Counted from the stretch's first letter, positions 46,776 through 55,997 are shown. The stretch is DNA of 64,000 bases from Acetobacterium paludosum (GCF_008086595.1 NZ_RXYA01000011.1:1-64000), one strand, 5' to 3'. Translations and numbers: made by a program. The notes: generated by a model from the sequence alone, not told the origin.

Positions 46776-47135
46776 GTTGGTCACCTTTTCTTTTTATTTA
46801 ATTGAAACTAAATTTATTATAGCATTAAATTGGAATCCGTTACATCGATTAACCATTTTTTACAGAAAGCCGGCAAAATATTTCTGTTAACATCTGATGG
46901 CAAAATTTTTAACAAGATGGTTGTCGGGGCGGGCATTGCCCGCCCGCAAACGTTGGTTTCATAAAAACGTTCGCGGGCGATTGAGAATCGCCCCTACAAA
47001 GCAGAAAGAAACAAAGAAACAGAGCAACAGAGCAACAGAGCAGAAACCAACAAACCAATAAAACAGTAAATGACAAATTAACAAAGAAACAAAAAACATG
47101 TTTAATTTGTCGGTGAGATAAGTTATAATGAAAAA
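46776..47135. other. Intergenic region with element and T-poor tract
   Basis: Upstream of eutS on the minus strand and of prmA on the plus strand. It holds one 77-nt element (46923-46997) and then a stretch of about 60 nt with no T on the plus strand (about 46996-47055; CAACAGAG repeats). I see no coding sequence. Confidence 0.6.
46923..46997. repeat. 77-nt palindromic element (75 nt)
   Basis: GTCGGGGCGGGCATTGCCCGCCCG at the left, CGGGCGATTGAGAATCGCCCCTAC at the right. The left half is the GGGCGGG variant also seen at 28904. It marks the right side of the accessory block. Confidence 0.75.
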
Positions 47136-47165
47136 TTGTCAAAGAGAATGAGATAATGATATAAT
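47136..47165 (+). promoter_or_regulatory. Promoter of prmA operon
   Basis: TTGTCA (47136-47141), 18 nt, TATAAT (47160-47165), about 30 nt before the prmA start at 47195. Confidence 0.6.
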
Positions 47166-47194
47166 AAAATATAAATTAAATTGGAGGTACGGGA

Positions 47195-48133
47195 ATGCTT
47201 TGGAAAGAAGTTCAAATCACAACTACATTGGAAGCTGAGGAAGCCGTCGTTAATGCTTTTTATGAAGCCGGGGCTCAGGGCGTGGCGATACAAACGCTTC
47301 AAGATGTGCTTTTAATTCAACAAGATCCAAAGGTTAATTTTGTGGATGAATCTCTTTTGGAAATGGATCCGAATGTTTCCATTATACGGGGATATTTCAG
47401 CGAAGTCGAAGATACGGAGAAGGCTTTGGATCAATTGATTGCTGCGGTTAAAACATTGCCTGCCTGTGGACTTGATCCTGGTGACTGCGAATTGATGATT
47501 ACTGAAATTGAAGAGGACGATTGGGCTAATTCCTGGAAAAAGTTTTATAAACCGACAAAAGTGGGAAAAAGTATCGTCATCAAACCCACCTGGGAAGAAT
47601 ACGAACCTGGAAAGGACGAAATTGTCATCAATATCGATCCGGGAATGGCGTTTGGCACCGGCACGCATGAAACGACTCAGCTTTGTGCCATTAAACTTGA
47701 GGAATACATCAAGCCTGGGGATGTGGTGCTTGACATTGGCTGCGGGACCGGGGTGCTGTCTTTAATTGCCGGGAAGCTTAAAGCGAAAAAAGTGATTGCC
47801 GTCGATTTTGATACGCTGGCGGTCCGAATTGCCAGGGAAAATGCTGAACTTAATGATTTAGGCGATATGGTTGAAATTCGGGAAGGAAATCTTCTGGATG
47901 TGATCGATGGGGAAGCGGATGTGATCGTGGCCAATATTTTAGCGGCCGCCATTGTGGAGCTGTCCGGCATTATTCGCCCTTATTTAAAGGAAAATGGCAT
48001 TTTTATTTCTTCCGGAATTATCATTGACCGGCTAGTCGATGTGCTGGTGGCTTTAGAAGAAGAAAATTTTAAAATACTCTTTGTCCAGCAGATGGGTGAA
48101 TGGGTTGGTGTCGTCGCCCAAAAGAGAGATTAG
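47195..48133 (+). CDS. prmA: Ribosomal protein L11 methyltransferase
   Basis: Predicted 312-residue SAM-dependent enzyme that methylates ribosomal protein L11. An N-terminal substrate-recognition domain (about 1-110) precedes a Rossmann domain with VLDIGCGTGVLSL (about 178-190) and the catalytic-site NILAAAI segment. TTGGAGGTACGGGA precedes ATG 47195. It normally follows dnaJ in Firmicutes; here 5.9 kb intervenes. Confidence 0.95.
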   Translation: MLWKEVQITTTLEAEEAVVNAFYEAGAQGVAIQTLQDVLLIQQDPKVNFVDESLLEMDPNVSIIRGYFSEVEDTEKALDQLIAAVKTLPACGLDPGDCELMITEIEEDDWANSWKKFYKPTKVGKSIVIKPTWEEYEPGKDEIVINIDPGMAFGTGTHETTQLCAIKLEEYIKPGDVVLDIGCGTGVLSLIAGKLKAKKVIAVDFDTLAVRIARENAELNDLGDMVEIREGNLLDVIDGEADVIVANILAAAIVELSGIIRPYLKENGIFISSGIIIDRLVDVLVALEEENFKILFVQQMGEWVGVVAQKRD

Positions 48134-48134
48134 A

Positions 48135-48896
48135 ATGCATCGCTTTTTTGTCAAATCCGACCAAATTTCAGATCAGCAGATTCTCATTGCCGGTGAGGAT
48201 TTTAAACATATTACAAAGGTATTGCGATTGGCAAAGGATGATCTCATCGAGATTTGTGATGGTCAGGGAACGGACTATCAGGTCGCTTTAGAATCACCGG
48301 GGAGTCAGTCCATTTCAGGCGTTATCAAGAAAATTTGGGCTTCGCAGGGGGAAACCGCTGATCTGCAGGTCACTTTGTTTCAGGGGTTGCCCAAGGGAAC
48401 AAAAATGGAAGTGATCATTCAAAAGAGTGTGGAGTTGGGGGTCAGAGAAATCGTTCCCTTTTTTTCCATGCGCTCAATTTCTCAGATTAAAGATAAAAAG
48501 GATAAAAAAATCGAACGGTGGCAACGCATCGCTTATGAAGCGGCCAAACAATCCAAACGGGGGATTGTTCCAGCGGTAAAAGAACTCCATACCTTAAAGG
48601 CAATCCTTAACAAAGTTTCCGATTTTGATTTGCTGCTGTTGGCTTATGAGGATGAAAATAAACAGACGCTAAAAAAAGTGCTGATGCAGTTTGAAGAAAA
48701 TAATGAATCGCGAAAACGGCTGAAGATCGGCGTCATCATCGGACCGGAAGGCGGATTTGATCCTCAGGAGGTTCTACACTGCCGGGAGGCCGGGGCTGTG
48801 AGTGTTTCGCTGGGAAAACGCATTTTAAGAACGGAAACGGCGGGAATGGTGGTGCTGAGTCAATTGAATTTTTGGAAAGAAGGTGTACAGAGTTAA
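48135..48896 (+). CDS. rsmE: 16S rRNA m3U1498 methyltransferase
   Basis: Predicted 253-residue SPOUT-family enzyme methylating N3 of U1498 in 16S rRNA. An N-terminal PUA-like domain (about 1-70, MHRFFV) leads to the trefoil-knot SAM site with IGPEGGFDPQE and LGKRILRTETA. It starts one nt after the prmA stop, and its longer upstream reading only overlaps prmA. Confidence 0.95.
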   Translation: MHRFFVKSDQISDQQILIAGEDFKHITKVLRLAKDDLIEICDGQGTDYQVALESPGSQSISGVIKKIWASQGETADLQVTLFQGLPKGTKMEVIIQKSVELGVREIVPFFSMRSISQIKDKKDKKIERWQRIAYEAAKQSKRGIVPAVKELHTLKAILNKVSDFDLLLLAYEDENKQTLKKVLMQFEENNESRKRLKIGVIIGPEGGFDPQEVLHCREAGAVSVSLGKRILRTETAGMVVLSQLNFWKEGVQS

Positions 48897-48897
48897 G

Positions 48898-50211
48898 ATG
48901 AATAGTTCTCAAAAAAAAGTAGCCTTTATGACATTGGGATGCAAGGTAAATACCTATGACAGTGAAGCCATGATGGAAATCTTCGAAAGGGCTGACTATG
49001 AAATTGTTGATTTTACTGAAATAGCGGACGTGTATGTCATTAATACCTGCACCGTCACCCATTTAGGCGATCAAAAGTCTCGAAAAATGATGCGCCGGGC
49101 TAAACGGCTGAATCCAGATGCCGTCATTTGTGCAGTGGGTTGTTATGTTCAGGTTGCTCCGGAAGAAGTTGAAAAGATTGAAGAAGTGGATTTGATGATC
49201 GGGACGAAAAACAGGATTGAGATTCTGTCTTTCATTGATGCCCATCGGCAGGATCAAAATCAGCGTGATTTTGTTTCGGATATCATGAGGGAAAAAGTTT
49301 TTGAACCGTTGACGATTTCTGAGGTAAAGGGGAAGACTCGGGCGGTCATAAAAATACAGGAGGGCTGCAATCAGTTTTGCACGTACTGTATTGTGCCTTT
49401 CGCCCGGGGACCGGTGCGAAGCCGAATAAAAGAGGATGTCGTCGCTGAAGCGAAACGCGTGGTTGAAATGGGATATCGAGAAGTGGTGCTTTCGGGTATC
49501 CATATTGCGTCTTACGGGGTGGATCAGGGAAACACGGACCTGATTGATTTAATCGAGGAGCTTGATAAGATTGATGGTTTAAAACGCATTCGCTTAGGAT
49601 CCATGGAACCTAAGTTTGTTAACGCATCCCGTTTAAAACGTTTGGCGGTACTTGACAGCTTTTGTCCGCATTTTCATTTATCTCTTCAAAGTGGCAGTGA
49701 TACGGTGCTTAAACGCATGGGCCGTCACTACACAACTGCGGAGTATCTTGACATTGTCAATCAGATTCGGGAAGTCTTTCCGCTGGCGGCGCTTACAACC
49801 GATGTTATGGTCGGTTTTCCAGGGGAAACCCCGGCGGAATTTGAAGAGACCTTGGATTTTGCCAGGGCGGTGGGCTTTTATAAAATCCACGTGTTTAAGT
49901 ATTCCCGACGTTTGGGAACAAAGGCGGAAAAATTTGAAGATCAGGTGGATGAAACGGTGAAAACCGCCAGGAGCCACATCTTGAGCGAATTGACCAATGA
50001 GCTGGAAGAGAAGTTCTTAATAAAAAATGACGGGCAAATCGCGGAGGTTCTTTTTGAGGCGACTCATGATGATAATGGCTATGAAGGACACACCAAAAAT
50101 TACATTCCCGTGGTGCTTAATACCGATGAAAAAATAAATGGTAAAATTATCGAACTTAGGGTATTATATATAAATACGCATTCTAATAAATTAACAGGAA
50201 ATTTTATATAG
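48898..50211 (+). CDS. mtaB: tRNA t6A37 methylthiotransferase
   Basis: Predicted 437-residue MiaB-family radical SAM enzyme that converts t6A37 to ms2t6A37 in tRNA decoding ANN codons. The N-terminal UPF0004 domain binds an auxiliary cluster (TLGCKVNTYDSE, NTCTVTH, AVGCY). The radical SAM motif is CNQFCTYC (CX3CX2C) near 158-165, and the C-terminal TRAM domain covers about 375-437. ATG 48898 begins one nt after the rsmE stop. Confidence 0.95.
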   Translation: MNSSQKKVAFMTLGCKVNTYDSEAMMEIFERADYEIVDFTEIADVYVINTCTVTHLGDQKSRKMMRRAKRLNPDAVICAVGCYVQVAPEEVEKIEEVDLMIGTKNRIEILSFIDAHRQDQNQRDFVSDIMREKVFEPLTISEVKGKTRAVIKIQEGCNQFCTYCIVPFARGPVRSRIKEDVVAEAKRVVEMGYREVVLSGIHIASYGVDQGNTDLIDLIEELDKIDGLKRIRLGSMEPKFVNASRLKRLAVLDSFCPHFHLSLQSGSDTVLKRMGRHYTTAEYLDIVNQIREVFPLAALTTDVMVGFPGETPAEFEETLDFARAVGFYKIHVFKYSRRLGTKAEKFEDQVDETVKTARSHILSELTNELEEKFLIKNDGQIAEVLFEATHDDNGYEGHTKNYIPVVLNTDEKINGKIIELRVLYINTHSNKLTGNFI

Positions 50212-50225
50212 AAGGAGGAAAATAA

Positions 50226-50570
50226 ATGTCTCAGGATTGTATTTTTTGTAAGATTGTCAATAAAGAATTGCCATCTGAAATTGTCTATGAGGATGATTTA
50301 ATATTGGCTTTTAATGACGTAAATCCTCAAGCTCCGGTTCATGTGATCATTGTTCCCAAAGAACATTTTGATTCGCTTTTATCGGTTCCTGCCGGAAACG
50401 ATATTATTTCTCATATCCATACTGTTGTCAATCGAATCGTATTGAAATTAGGAATAGCAGATTCAGGATTTCGTCTGGTCATTAATTGTGGTAGGGACGG
50501 AAACCAGACGGTTCCCCATCTTCATTATCATTTATTAGGTGGCAGACCATTATTATGGCCGCCCGGTTGA
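50226..50570 (+). CDS. hinT: HIT-family nucleotide-binding protein
   Basis: Predicted 114-residue HINT-type nucleoside phosphoramidase. It begins CIFCKIVNKELPS and has the HIT loop HLHYHLLGG (about 100-108; H-x-H-x-H-x-x). AGAAGGAGGAAAATAA precedes ATG 50226, 14 nt after mtaB. The physiological substrate in bacteria is not settled. Cotranscription with mtaB is likely. Confidence 0.95.
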   Translation: MSQDCIFCKIVNKELPSEIVYEDDLILAFNDVNPQAPVHVIIVPKEHFDSLLSVPAGNDIISHIHTVVNRIVLKLGIADSGFRLVINCGRDGNQTVPHLHYHLLGGRPLLWPPG

Positions 50571-50577
50571 AAAATGA

Positions 50578-50606
50578 TTGACAGAGACCTGAATATTGCA
50601 TATAAT
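50578..50606 (+). promoter_or_regulatory. Promoter of rpsU
   Basis: TTGACA (50578-50583), 17 nt, TATAAT (50601-50606), about 70 nt before the rpsU start. Confidence 0.85.
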
Positions 50607-50676
50607 ATAGTTTGACTCATACCATGTTAATAGATAGTTCCGGAAATTAGCAACGGATTAGAGGGGGGGGTTGAAA

Positions 50677-50859
50677 ATGTCTGAAGTAAAAATCAAAGAA
50701 AACGAAACACTCGAAAGTGCATTGCGACGTTTTAAAAGAAAAACAGCAATGGCTGGGGTAATGTCTGAAATTCGAAAAAGAGAGCATTATGAAAAGCCAA
50801 GCGTAAAGCGAAAACGAAAATCAGAAGCAGCTAGAAAAAGAAAGATGAAAAAAAGATAG
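50677..50859 (+). CDS. rpsU: Ribosomal protein bS21
   Basis: Predicted 60-residue small-subunit protein, very basic ([11 protein letters not shown] near the start; [17 protein letters not shown] tail). Length and sequence are typical of Firmicutes bS21. The start at 50677 follows GAGGGGGGGTTGAAA. Confidence 0.97.
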   Translation: MSEVKIKENETLESALRRFKRKTAMAGVMSEIRKREHYEKPSVKRKRKSEAARKRKMKKR

Positions 50860-50870
50860 GATGTGACTAT

Positions 50871-51314
50871 TTGGCATTAAAGGATCAATTACAAGCTGAT
50901 TTAAAAACAGCAATGAAAGAAAAAGACAAGGTAAGAAAGTCCACGATTACGATGATTCGCGCTGCTATTTTGCAGGTGGAGAAAGATGAAAAAGTGGAGC
51001 TTACGGATGAACAAATCTTGGAAATTATTGCAAAACAACTTAAGCAACGTCGGGATAGCCTGACTGAGTTTGAGAAAGCTAAAAGAGACGATTTAATCCA
51101 GCAGGCTCATGAAGAAATTAAAGTAATCACGAGCTACCTTCCTACACAATTAACGATTGATGAAATCAGAGTTATTGTGAATGAAACAATTCAAGAAACC
51201 GGAGCAATTGACGCAAAAGACATGGGTAAAATTATGGGTGCTCTGATGCCGAAGATAAAAGGTCGTGCGGACGGGAAACTTGTTAATCAAGTTGTCAGAG
51301 AAAGTCTGATATAA
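50871..51314 (+). CDS. yqeY: YqeY-like GatB/YqeY domain protein
   Basis: Predicted 147-residue protein resembling the tail domain of GatB (KTAMKEKDKVRKSTITMIR, ITSYLPTQLT, MGKIMGALMPKIKGRADGK). Such proteins follow rpsU in many Firmicutes and may aid tRNA-related steps, but the function is unproven. The best start is TTG 50871, 11 nt after rpsU with AGGATG upstream; no ATG fits better. Confidence 0.9.
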   Translation: MALKDQLQADLKTAMKEKDKVRKSTITMIRAAILQVEKDEKVELTDEQILEIIAKQLKQRRDSLTEFEKAKRDDLIQQAHEEIKVITSYLPTQLTIDEIRVIVNETIQETGAIDAKDMGKIMGALMPKIKGRADGKLVNQVVRESLI

Positions 51315-51331
51315 TAAAACAAACACAAAGA

Positions 51332-51362
51332 GGGTTGTCCGTTGGACAGGCCTCTTTTTTGT
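51332..51362 (+). terminator. Terminator of rpsU-yqeY
   Basis: AGAGGgttGTCC-GTT-GGACaggCCTCTTTTTT hairpin with a T-run, about 18 nt after the stop. Confidence 0.85.
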
Positions 51363-51426
51363 TATATGATTCTTTAAGATTACGATGATATAATCCTCCC
51401 CAGAGAATAAACAACTGGAGGATTTA

Positions 51427-53817
51427 ATGGAAAACAACATCAACCCTGAAATTGGTCTTACCCAAGCCCAGGTGGACGAAAGGTTAACTGCGGGAATGGT
51501 TAATATTCAACCCAAAACAAAAACGAAAACCATCAGCAGAATCATTAGAGACAACACATTGACGTTATTTAATCTGCTTAATGTTGTGTTAGCTTTAATG
51601 ATTATTTTTGTTGGGTCTTTTCAAAATCTTCTTTTCATTAATATCGTCATTATTAATACAATCATCGGAATTGTTCAGGAAATTAGAGCAAAAAGAACCA
51701 TCGATAAATTATCGATTATATCTCAGCCTCATGTGATCGTTATCCGCGATGGCAATCATCAGGAGATTGTCTTTGAAAGCATTGTATTGGATGATGTGCT
51801 GGTATTAAAAGCCGGAAAGCAGATACCTTCGGATTCCCGGGTGATCGATGGCGCGTTGGAGGTCAATGAATCTTTATTAACCGGTGAATCGGAATCGGTC
51901 ATAAAACACCCCGGGGATGAGCTTTTATCCGGCAGCTTTGTTGTTTCAGGAGAAGCAACCGTTCAGGTGAAGCGGACTGGTTTGGATAATTATGCGACAA
52001 AACTGGTTGAGGCCGTCAAGGTAACCAAAAAGCCAAATTCGGAAATCATGAAAGCTCTGGGTTTTATTATGAAGGCGGTGGGAATCCTAATTGTGCCGCT
52101 TGGGCTTTTGCTTTTATATGTGCAGATTATTGGCAGAGAGATGACAATTGAAGCAGGTGTTGTGGCAACCGTGGCGGCCTTAATTGGAATGATCCCGGAA
52201 GGGTTGGTATTACTGACCAGCGTCGCATTGGCGGCCGGCGTGGTGCGATTAGGACATTATAAGACCTTGGTGCAGGAACTTTATTGCATTGAAACGCTGG
52301 CCAGGGTGGACATGCTGTGTCTGGATAAAACCGGGACCATCACAGAAGGCAATATGGAAGTGCTGTCTTTAGAAACCATCGACAATGTAAAGAATCCGGT
52401 TCAGGCTCTCCGGGCCTTGGTCGCCAATCTTAAAGATGACAATACTACAAATAAGGCCTTATGTGAGAGTTTCAAAGGAGAAGCGCCAAAGTGGAAGTGC
52501 GAAAAAACCATTCCCTTTTCTTCAGAACGTAAATGGAGCGGGGCCTATTTCAGCGATGAGGGTTCATTTGTAATTGGCGCTCCGGAATTTGTTTTAGGCA
52601 GTCGATACTCCGAGATACAGGACAAGGTTGAGGGCTATGCCAGCGAAGGAAGCCGCGTCCTGATATTAGCTTATGCAGCGGAACCTTTTGGTGAGGATGG
52701 CAGTTTACCTAATAATATTATGACCCTTGCCCTGATTCCGATGGGGGATAAGATTCGCCATGATGCAAAAAAAACGCTGGAGTTTTTTAGAAACCAGGGG
52801 GTGACCATAAAGGTTATTTCCGGTGATAATCCGCTGACGGTTTCTCAGGTGGCCCGAAGGGCCGGCCTCTGGGATGCGGATAATTATATTGATGTATCAA
52901 AACTTAAAACAGATGAAGCCGTTAAGGCGGCGGCTTTATCCTATTCGGTTTTTGGCCGGGTGACGCCTAAGCAAAAACAGCTTTTGATTCAAGCCCTTAA
53001 ACAAGCGGATCATACAGTGGCGATGACTGGGGATGGCGTGAATGATGTGCTGGCCTTAAGGGAAGCGGATTGCAGTATTGCCATGGCCGAAGGGAGCGAT
53101 GCGGTTCGTCAGGTTTCGCAACTGGTATTGCTGGATTCGAACTTTGCAAGCTTTACCCGGGTGTTAATGGAAGGTCGCCGAGTGATCAACAATATCACTA
53201 GAGCTGCATCACTTTTTTTAGTTAAAACCATGTTTTCATTAATGTTGGCAATTATTGTTATTATTGCCAACGGCGCTTATCCTTTTGCACCGATTCAGCT
53301 GACCTTAATCAGTGCGCTGACCATCGGCGTACCATCAGTTTTTTTGGCATTGGAGCCAAATAAAAATCGGGTAACGGGAAAATTTCTTGATACGGTTTTT
53401 AAAAAATCCCTGCCTGGGGCATTGACGGTGGTATTCAATGTGGTGATGATTATGATCATCGGATCTCATATATCGCTTAATTATGAGGAAATATCAACTC
53501 TGGCGGTGATAGCAACCGGCATGATCGGCTTTGTCATACTTTTCAGAGTGTGCCAACCTATGGACAATAAACGCTGGGGATTGTTTTTCAGCATGGTGAT
53601 AGCATTTGTGGCCTGTGTGCTTTTTTTAGGAAACTTTTTTTTCCTGCTGCCCATTCATGGGTTCACACTGAGTATGCTGATTATTTTAGGAAGCGCTATT
53701 TTAGATATCTATCCTCTGATTAAATTTTTCAGTTGGGGTGTTGTAAAAATTGAAGACGGTATTGATCGGTGGGAAAACAGCAAAAAAATGACGAAACCAA
53801 CGGCATTGGAAAAATAG
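51427..53817 (+). CDS. P-type cation ATPase (CtpE-like)
   Basis: Predicted 796-residue P-type ATPase with about ten membrane helices. Motifs are TGES (about 156), a membrane PEGL in MIPEGLVLLTS, the phosphorylated Asp in CLDKTGTITEG (near 300), SGDNP and the hinge MTGDGVNDVLALREAD. The PEGLVLLTS motif and short N-terminus resemble the CtpE-type calcium or cation pumps, not the CPx-type heavy-metal pumps. No soluble metal-binding domain is visible. It has its own GGAGG site and a terminator upstream, so is likely a single-gene unit. Confidence 0.88.
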   Translation: MENNINPEIGLTQAQVDERLTAGMVNIQPKTKTKTISRIIRDNTLTLFNLLNVVLALMIIFVGSFQNLLFINIVIINTIIGIVQEIRAKRTIDKLSIISQPHVIVIRDGNHQEIVFESIVLDDVLVLKAGKQIPSDSRVIDGALEVNESLLTGESESVIKHPGDELLSGSFVVSGEATVQVKRTGLDNYATKLVEAVKVTKKPNSEIMKALGFIMKAVGILIVPLGLLLLYVQIIGREMTIEAGVVATVAALIGMIPEGLVLLTSVALAAGVVRLGHYKTLVQELYCIETLARVDMLCLDKTGTITEGNMEVLSLETIDNVKNPVQALRALVANLKDDNTTNKALCESFKGEAPKWKCEKTIPFSSERKWSGAYFSDEGSFVIGAPEFVLGSRYSEIQDKVEGYASEGSRVLILAYAAEPFGEDGSLPNNIMTLALIPMGDKIRHDAKKTLEFFRNQGVTIKVISGDNPLTVSQVARRAGLWDADNYIDVSKLKTDEAVKAAALSYSVFGRVTPKQKQLLIQALKQADHTVAMTGDGVNDVLALREADCSIAMAEGSDAVRQVSQLVLLDSNFASFTRVLMEGRRVINNITRAASLFLVKTMFSLMLAIIVIIANGAYPFAPIQLTLISALTIGVPSVFLALEPNKNRVTGKFLDTVFKKSLPGALTVVFNVVMIMIIGSHISLNYEEISTLAVIATGMIGFVILFRVCQPMDNKRWGLFFSMVIAFVACVLFLGNFFFLLPIHGFTLSMLIILGSAILDIYPLIKFFSWGVVKIEDGIDRWENSKKMTKPTALEK

Positions 53818-53903
53818 TAACGGGCGATTCCTGCCGGCGCGCAGCCAGACTCTCTAAAAATCTAATTTTAGTCTTGTCGAAACTTCATGTGGACAACCAT
53901 GTT

Positions 53904-53980
53904 GTAGGGGCGATCCATGATCGCCCGTTGACGTTTGCATAAAAGATCCACGGTTTCGGGCGATTAAGAATCGCCCCTAC
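53904..53980. repeat. 77-nt palindromic element
   Basis: Full copy with GTAGGGGCGATCCATGATCG at the left and ATCGCCCCTAC at the right, between the ATPase and the tRNA cluster. Confidence 0.8.
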
Positions 53981-54051
53981 AGGCCCAAAATGGCAACGCC
54001 GCATTTGAGATTTGTCCGCCTAAAAATAGTTTGATAATTTAAAAAAAAAGC

Positions 54052-54081
54052 TTGCATTTGCATATTAAACCGTGCTATACT
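54052..54081 (+). promoter_or_regulatory. Possible upstream tRNA promoter
   Basis: TTGCAT (54052-54057), 18 nt, TATACT (54076-54081), about 60 nt before the stronger tRNA promoter. It may be a second start for the tRNA cluster. Confidence 0.4.
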
Positions 54082-54137
54082 TAGCAAGTCGTCAAAGATA
54101 AGAAAAATAATTCGAACAAGGAATCATTTAACTGTCC

Positions 54138-54166
54138 TTGACAAAACACAAAAAAACATTTATAAT
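54138..54166 (+). promoter_or_regulatory. Promoter of tRNA cluster
   Basis: TTGACA (54138-54143), 17 nt, TATAAT (54161-54166): consensus promoter 15 nt before the first tRNA. Confidence 0.9.
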
Positions 54167-54180
54167 AAATAACGTTGTAT

Positions 54181-54257
54181 CGAGGTGTAGCGCAGTTTGG
54201 TAGCGCACCTGGTTTGGGACCAGGGGGCCGGAGGTTCGAATCCTCTCACCTCGACCA
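54181..54257 (+). tRNA. tRNA-Pro (TGG)
   Basis: The acceptor CGAGGTG pairs with CACCTCG. The anticodon loop TTTGGGA between CCTGG and CCAGG gives anticodon TGG. GGAGG-TTCGAAT-CCTCT forms the T arm, and CCA is encoded. Confidence 0.95.
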
Positions 54258-54280
54258 TTTTTTTTTAAAATGCTATTTTG

Positions 54281-54357
54281 GGGCCTTTAGCTCAGTTGGT
54301 TAGAGCAACCGGCTCATAACCGGTAGGTCCGGGGTTCGAGCCCCTGAAGGCCCACCA
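54281..54357 (+). tRNA. tRNA-Met or tRNA-Ile2 (CAT)
   Basis: GGGCCTT pairs with AAGGCCC. The loop CTCATAA between ACCGG and CCGGT gives anticodon CAT, and CCA is encoded. There is no G-C triplet run typical of an initiator anticodon stem, so it is elongator Met, or Ile2 if the C is modified to lysidine. The sequence alone does not decide. Confidence 0.88.
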
Positions 54358-54493
54358 TATTTTTATGCCCAAATAGGATAAATGGTCGGTATAAGTAGAG
54401 AACCCAAATCTTTGATTTGGTGTGAATCACTTAGTTAGGCAAAGTTGATCTTTTAACAAACATATGAAGACAAAAATAAATTAGGTCGTATAT

Positions 54494-54569
<76 letters not shown>

Positions 54570-54579
54570 CTTTTTAAAT

Positions 54580-54602
54580 AACAGCATAGGCTGTTTTTTT
54601 AT
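54580..54602 (+). terminator. Terminator of tRNA cluster
   Basis: AACAGC-ATAG-GCTGTTTTTTT, ten bases after tRNA-Phe. Confidence 0.85.
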
Positions 54603-54704
54603 TTTTTGAAAAAAATAAATTTAATAATATTTTCGGGATTCGTTCACAAAAAAAACACATTACTGTTGTACAATTGTTACAAATAGTCGAAAGGGTGCGA
54701 ATTG

Positions 54705-55997
54705 ATGAGAAAAAGAGTTAAAAGGAAAAAACGTAAGAGGATTATCATTGGCCTTGTTCTGATAACCTTGGCGACGATGGGGTTTGCCTGTGTTGGGGTT
54801 TTTGCAAATTCATCGGGGATAATGAATAGTTCGATTGCGGCTTTAGGTAATAACGTGTCAGATGAGGATACGCGGGTGGTAAAAGTTCGGGACGGCGGAA
54901 AGACAATTGATCAGGCGATGTTGACGCCGATTAAAAAGTATTTTGAAACAACCTTTGAGGCAACCGCTGATTTGAAAACAACCGATATTACCGATTTATT
55001 TTCTGATCCATCCAGTGAAAATGCCCAAATTAACCAAAGTGCCCTGAATTATATCATTAATTTAAGACTTAATCAGAGTAATGATTTAAAGATGACAAAT
55101 TATGAGTGCGGGATAACCATCTCAAAAATAAACAACAACGCCGGAGAGATTGAAGTGGTTGTCACCGAAGATCATACTGTAAATTTTGTTTTCATTCCTG
55201 ACGTTGATTCGTCAAGCAGCGGAATAAAACACACCTTTTATTTGAAAAAAGTTGGAAATAGTTATGTAATTACTGAGCATTATAAAGATGAAGACAGTTT
55301 TACAATGATCCAGGAAGCCGTCGAAGCTGGCACGGGCGATCCGGAAGCAGTAGCTGATCAGCTGCTAAGCGAATCTTTAGCTAATGTGGAGGAATTATCA
55401 TCGGAAAAGAAAGCTTATAATTCTGGCGCAGCGGAATCTCAGGAAGCTGGTGTGGACAATAAGTATGATGCAGCGGCGGCAGTGAAATATGCGATGGCAT
55501 GGGTCGATCCGGAAAAAGTGATACGTAATGAGAATAAATACAGTGCATATGACGAATATGGCGGGAATTGCAATAATTATATTTCGCAATGCCTGTTTGC
55601 CGGGGGGATACCCATGGACTACATCGGTGATGTTGACACCCAATGGAAATGGTACGGGGAAACGGTTGATTTGGATGAAACAGATTCGGGCCGGAGTCCG
55701 GCCTGGACAGGTGTTGAAGAATTTTATACCTATGCCAGTGAAAATACCGGATATGGATTAGCAGCCATTGTTGACGATAACGTCTTTAGCGGATCGGCTG
55801 GTGATATTTTACAGTATGGTCAGGACGATGAGTGGCTTCATTCAGTTATCATTACAAAGGTCATTACAGATAGTAATGGAAATATGCTGGATTATCTGAT
55901 TAATTCGAATACCACGGATCGAATAAATTATCCGGCCAGTGCCTATGGTTATTCAGATCTCCGATTAATCAAAATTGAAGGTTGGAATGAAAATTAA
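54705..55997 (+). CDS. Secreted amidase-domain protein (Amidase_6 type)
   Basis: Predicted 430-residue protein. A basic start (MRKRVKRKKRKR) and hydrophobic segment (about 12-32) form a signal peptide or anchor. The middle (about 75-225) is a lumen-type domain. The C-terminal domain (about 250-430) has YGGNCNNYISQCLFAGG with a candidate catalytic Cys, and SAGDILQYG plus LHSVIITKV, in keeping with the amidase_6 (CHAP/NlpC-like) family of cell-wall hydrolases. AAGGGTG precedes ATG 54705 with better spacing than the TTG at 54702. It may cleave peptidoglycan peptide or amide bonds; substrate is inferred. Confidence 0.85.
   Translation: MRKRVKRKKRKRIIIGLVLITLATMGFACVGVFANSSGIMNSSIAALGNNVSDEDTRVVKVRDGGKTIDQAMLTPIKKYFETTFEATADLKTTDITDLFSDPSSENAQINQSALNYIINLRLNQSNDLKMTNYECGITISKINNNAGEIEVVVTEDHTVNFVFIPDVDSSSSGIKHTFYLKKVGNSYVITEHYKDEDSFTMIQEAVEAGTGDPEAVADQLLSESLANVEELSSEKKAYNSGAAESQEAGVDNKYDAAAAVKYAMAWVDPEKVIRNENKYSAYDEYGGNCNNYISQCLFAGGIPMDYIGDVDTQWKWYGETVDLDETDSGRSPAWTGVEEFYTYASENTGYGLAAIVDDNVFSGSAGDILQYGQDDEWLHSVIITKVITDSNGNMLDYLINSNTTDRINYPASAYGYSDLRLIKIEGWNEN

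Noticed and set aside
54400-54425. Terminator between tRNA-Met and tRNA-Phe
   Set aside because: CCAAATC-TTT-GATTTGG is a hairpin but has no T-run, so it may be a processing feature only.
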